From assembly GCF_021021415.1 (NCBI RefSeq), contig NZ_JAINWJ010000029.1:38767-102766 (forward strand): a stretch of DNA of 64,000 nucleotides, given 5' to 3'. The position numbers were made by a program, and so were the translations under genes. The first letter of the stretch is position 1. Each line of letters begins with the position of its first letter. The notes under the pieces are model-generated. The model had not been told where the DNA came from and made no database searches. It saw only the letters and a program-made list of their open reading frames with translations. The DNA is from Martelella mediterranea. Its GTDB lineage: Bacteria > Pseudomonadota > Alphaproteobacteria > Rhizobiales > Rhizobiaceae. Below, in pieces: positions 63,054 to 64,000 of this stretch.

Positions 63054-63474
63054 GGGCGTTTTTCATCAGATACAAGGCCCGCAGGACGCTTTTCCGGACG
63101 GCCATAATCGGACACGTTGCGAAATGTCCACGTTCACAAAGAGAAGACGGGAGAGCGGTTAGAAAAATCCGGCACGCACGCGCTATCTGTCAGCAGGAGT
63201 GGACCGAAACTGCCTGCGGCGCATAAAAACAGTCCAGCGGCGCGGATAAGGACCGCCTTTCTGAGGCAAACGATCTCTAGCAGGCGGCGATCAAAGGGAG
63301 GTGGTGCCCAGACGCGGAGTGGATAAATCTTTTAAGGTCAATTACCTAAGTGCAAGTGGGACTTTGAAAATCACCAGCTTACTTCAGGGCTTTTTGAGAT
63401 GACTGTCCCACCGTTCTTTCCGTTTTGTCGCAGACCGCCGCCGCCGTCGGTGCGTCACCTCACGAGCAGAATCT

Positions 63475-63663
63475 ATGCATCGTGATGGATGGCTGTTTCC
63501 AGGGCAGCATTCCATGAAGCCGATCAGCACCTGGCAGCTCCATCGCATCCTCGTCGAAGCCGCCGGGTCGCAGATATCCCCAAACGTGTCGGTCCACACA
63601 CATTGCGCCACAGCTTCGCCACCCACATTCTTGAGGATGGCACCGACATCCGGATTATCCAAG
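63475..63663 (+). pseudogene. Frameshifted tyrosine recombinase/integrase C-terminal fragment
   Basis: The frame begins [20 protein letters not shown] and, after a frameshift near 63570, continues in another frame as [20 protein letters not shown], then GTDIRIIQ. The [10 protein letters not shown] box carries the catalytic Arg and His of tyrosine recombinases. The N-terminal part and the nucleophile tyrosine are lost at 63663. It is a dead remnant of an integrase of the type linked to IS91-like elements. Confidence 0.75.
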
Positions 63664-63710
63664 TGTAATTACTCACCCCTGAATTGGCGATTTCCGGTTT
63701 TGCTATCGGC

Positions 63711-63985
63711 CTATGCCAAGGCGGATTTAATGACCTGGAAGGGATTTGCGCCTTTGAGGCGTGCGGTATCGACGGTCGTGCGTATGTTCGCCTCGGCTTT
63801 GCGCGGTACTTGTCTGTCTTCATCCAACCAGTGGTCGATCGTCGAAACGAACGCATCCAGCTTCGGCCGCCGGACTGATTGTCGCTGATAGCCAGGAGGG
63901 GTCGAATACGACAGCATCTTCGCTACGCTGTCGCGGGATATGTTGAAGCGTTTGGCTGCCTGAGAGGCCGATTTAAAAGTTATTG
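63711..63985 (-). pseudogene. IS21-family IstA transposase fragment (chimeric)
   Basis: The minus strand reads SQAAKRFNISRDSVAKMLSY, then STPPGYQRQSVRRPKLDAFV and IDHWLDEDRQVPRK, which match the HTH and linker of IS21 IstA. After PRK the sequence switches to EANIRTTVDTARLKGANPF and QVIKSALA, not the expected IstA continuation, so two elements have been joined. The upstream end is close to the window edge and no complete transposase is present. Confidence 0.7.
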
Positions 63986-64000
63986 AGTGATATCAGAAGG

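Overview
The window is GC-rich DNA typical of an alphaproteobacterium, most likely Rhizobiales (Rhizobiaceae-like; genus not resolved). The support is an AapJQMP general amino-acid transporter, an AztD/ZinT/CobW zinc locus, many ABC uptake operons and a CAT-anticodon tRNA of the Ile2 type. It looks like a chromosome or large replicon, with one clear accessory island.

1-11.7 kb: the end of a PLP aminotransferase, a BetI-like TetR regulator, an M20 amidohydrolase with a four-gene polar amino-acid ABC transporter, then a LysR gene divergent from metC-like + aapJQMP. 11.7-19.1 kb: a metal-homeostasis block. It holds a YcnI-PCuAC copper protein fusion, a DUF2946-like protein, a CobW/ZigA-type GTPase with a small partner, a fused AztD-ZinT periplasmic zinc chaperone, the deletion scar of an aztABC transporter, and a Tat-exported PhoX. 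Three Zur-box-like palindromes sit in front of aztD-zinT, the scar and phoX. 19.7-21.6 kb: a LytS/LytR-type two-component pair.

21.6-33.2 kb: a catabolic locus with a peptide/opine-type ABC transporter, an Asp-box sialidase-like protein, an iron alcohol dehydrogenase, a FadR-type GntR regulator, a four-carbon-acid-sugar kinase (DUF1537), PdxA2 and a DHDPS/NAL-family aldolase. The set suggests uptake and breakdown of an acidic sugar or related compound; the substrate cannot be read from sequence.

33.6-50.0 kb: an island bounded by inverted TGTCGTCCGACA termini, with tandem TCCGACA-centred repeats inside the left end. It carries a TnsA-like endonuclease gene and ends 23 bp from a tRNA gene, so it resembles a degenerate Tn7-like element. 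Cargo: broken secretion genes (HlyD tail, TbpB-like barrel remnant) beside an intact Slam, an IS66 remnant, an AAA+ ATPase, and an orphan type VI secretion module: vgrG, two ankyrin-type candidate immunity genes, one full and one truncated lipase effector, DUF2169, DUF4150. A SUKH-type immunity candidate lies next to it. No core tss genes are present.

50.0-64.0 kb: the tRNA, a SIMPL-domain protein, thiC with a TPP riboswitch, a very large autotransporter with an endonuclease/exonuclease/phosphatase passenger, a DeoR regulator, a HAD phosphatase and a 2-aminoethylphosphonate-type ABC transporter. Related operator-like half-sites precede both the autotransporter and the transporter, which suggests one organophosphorus-scavenging regulon. 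The window ends in broken integrase and IS21 fragments.
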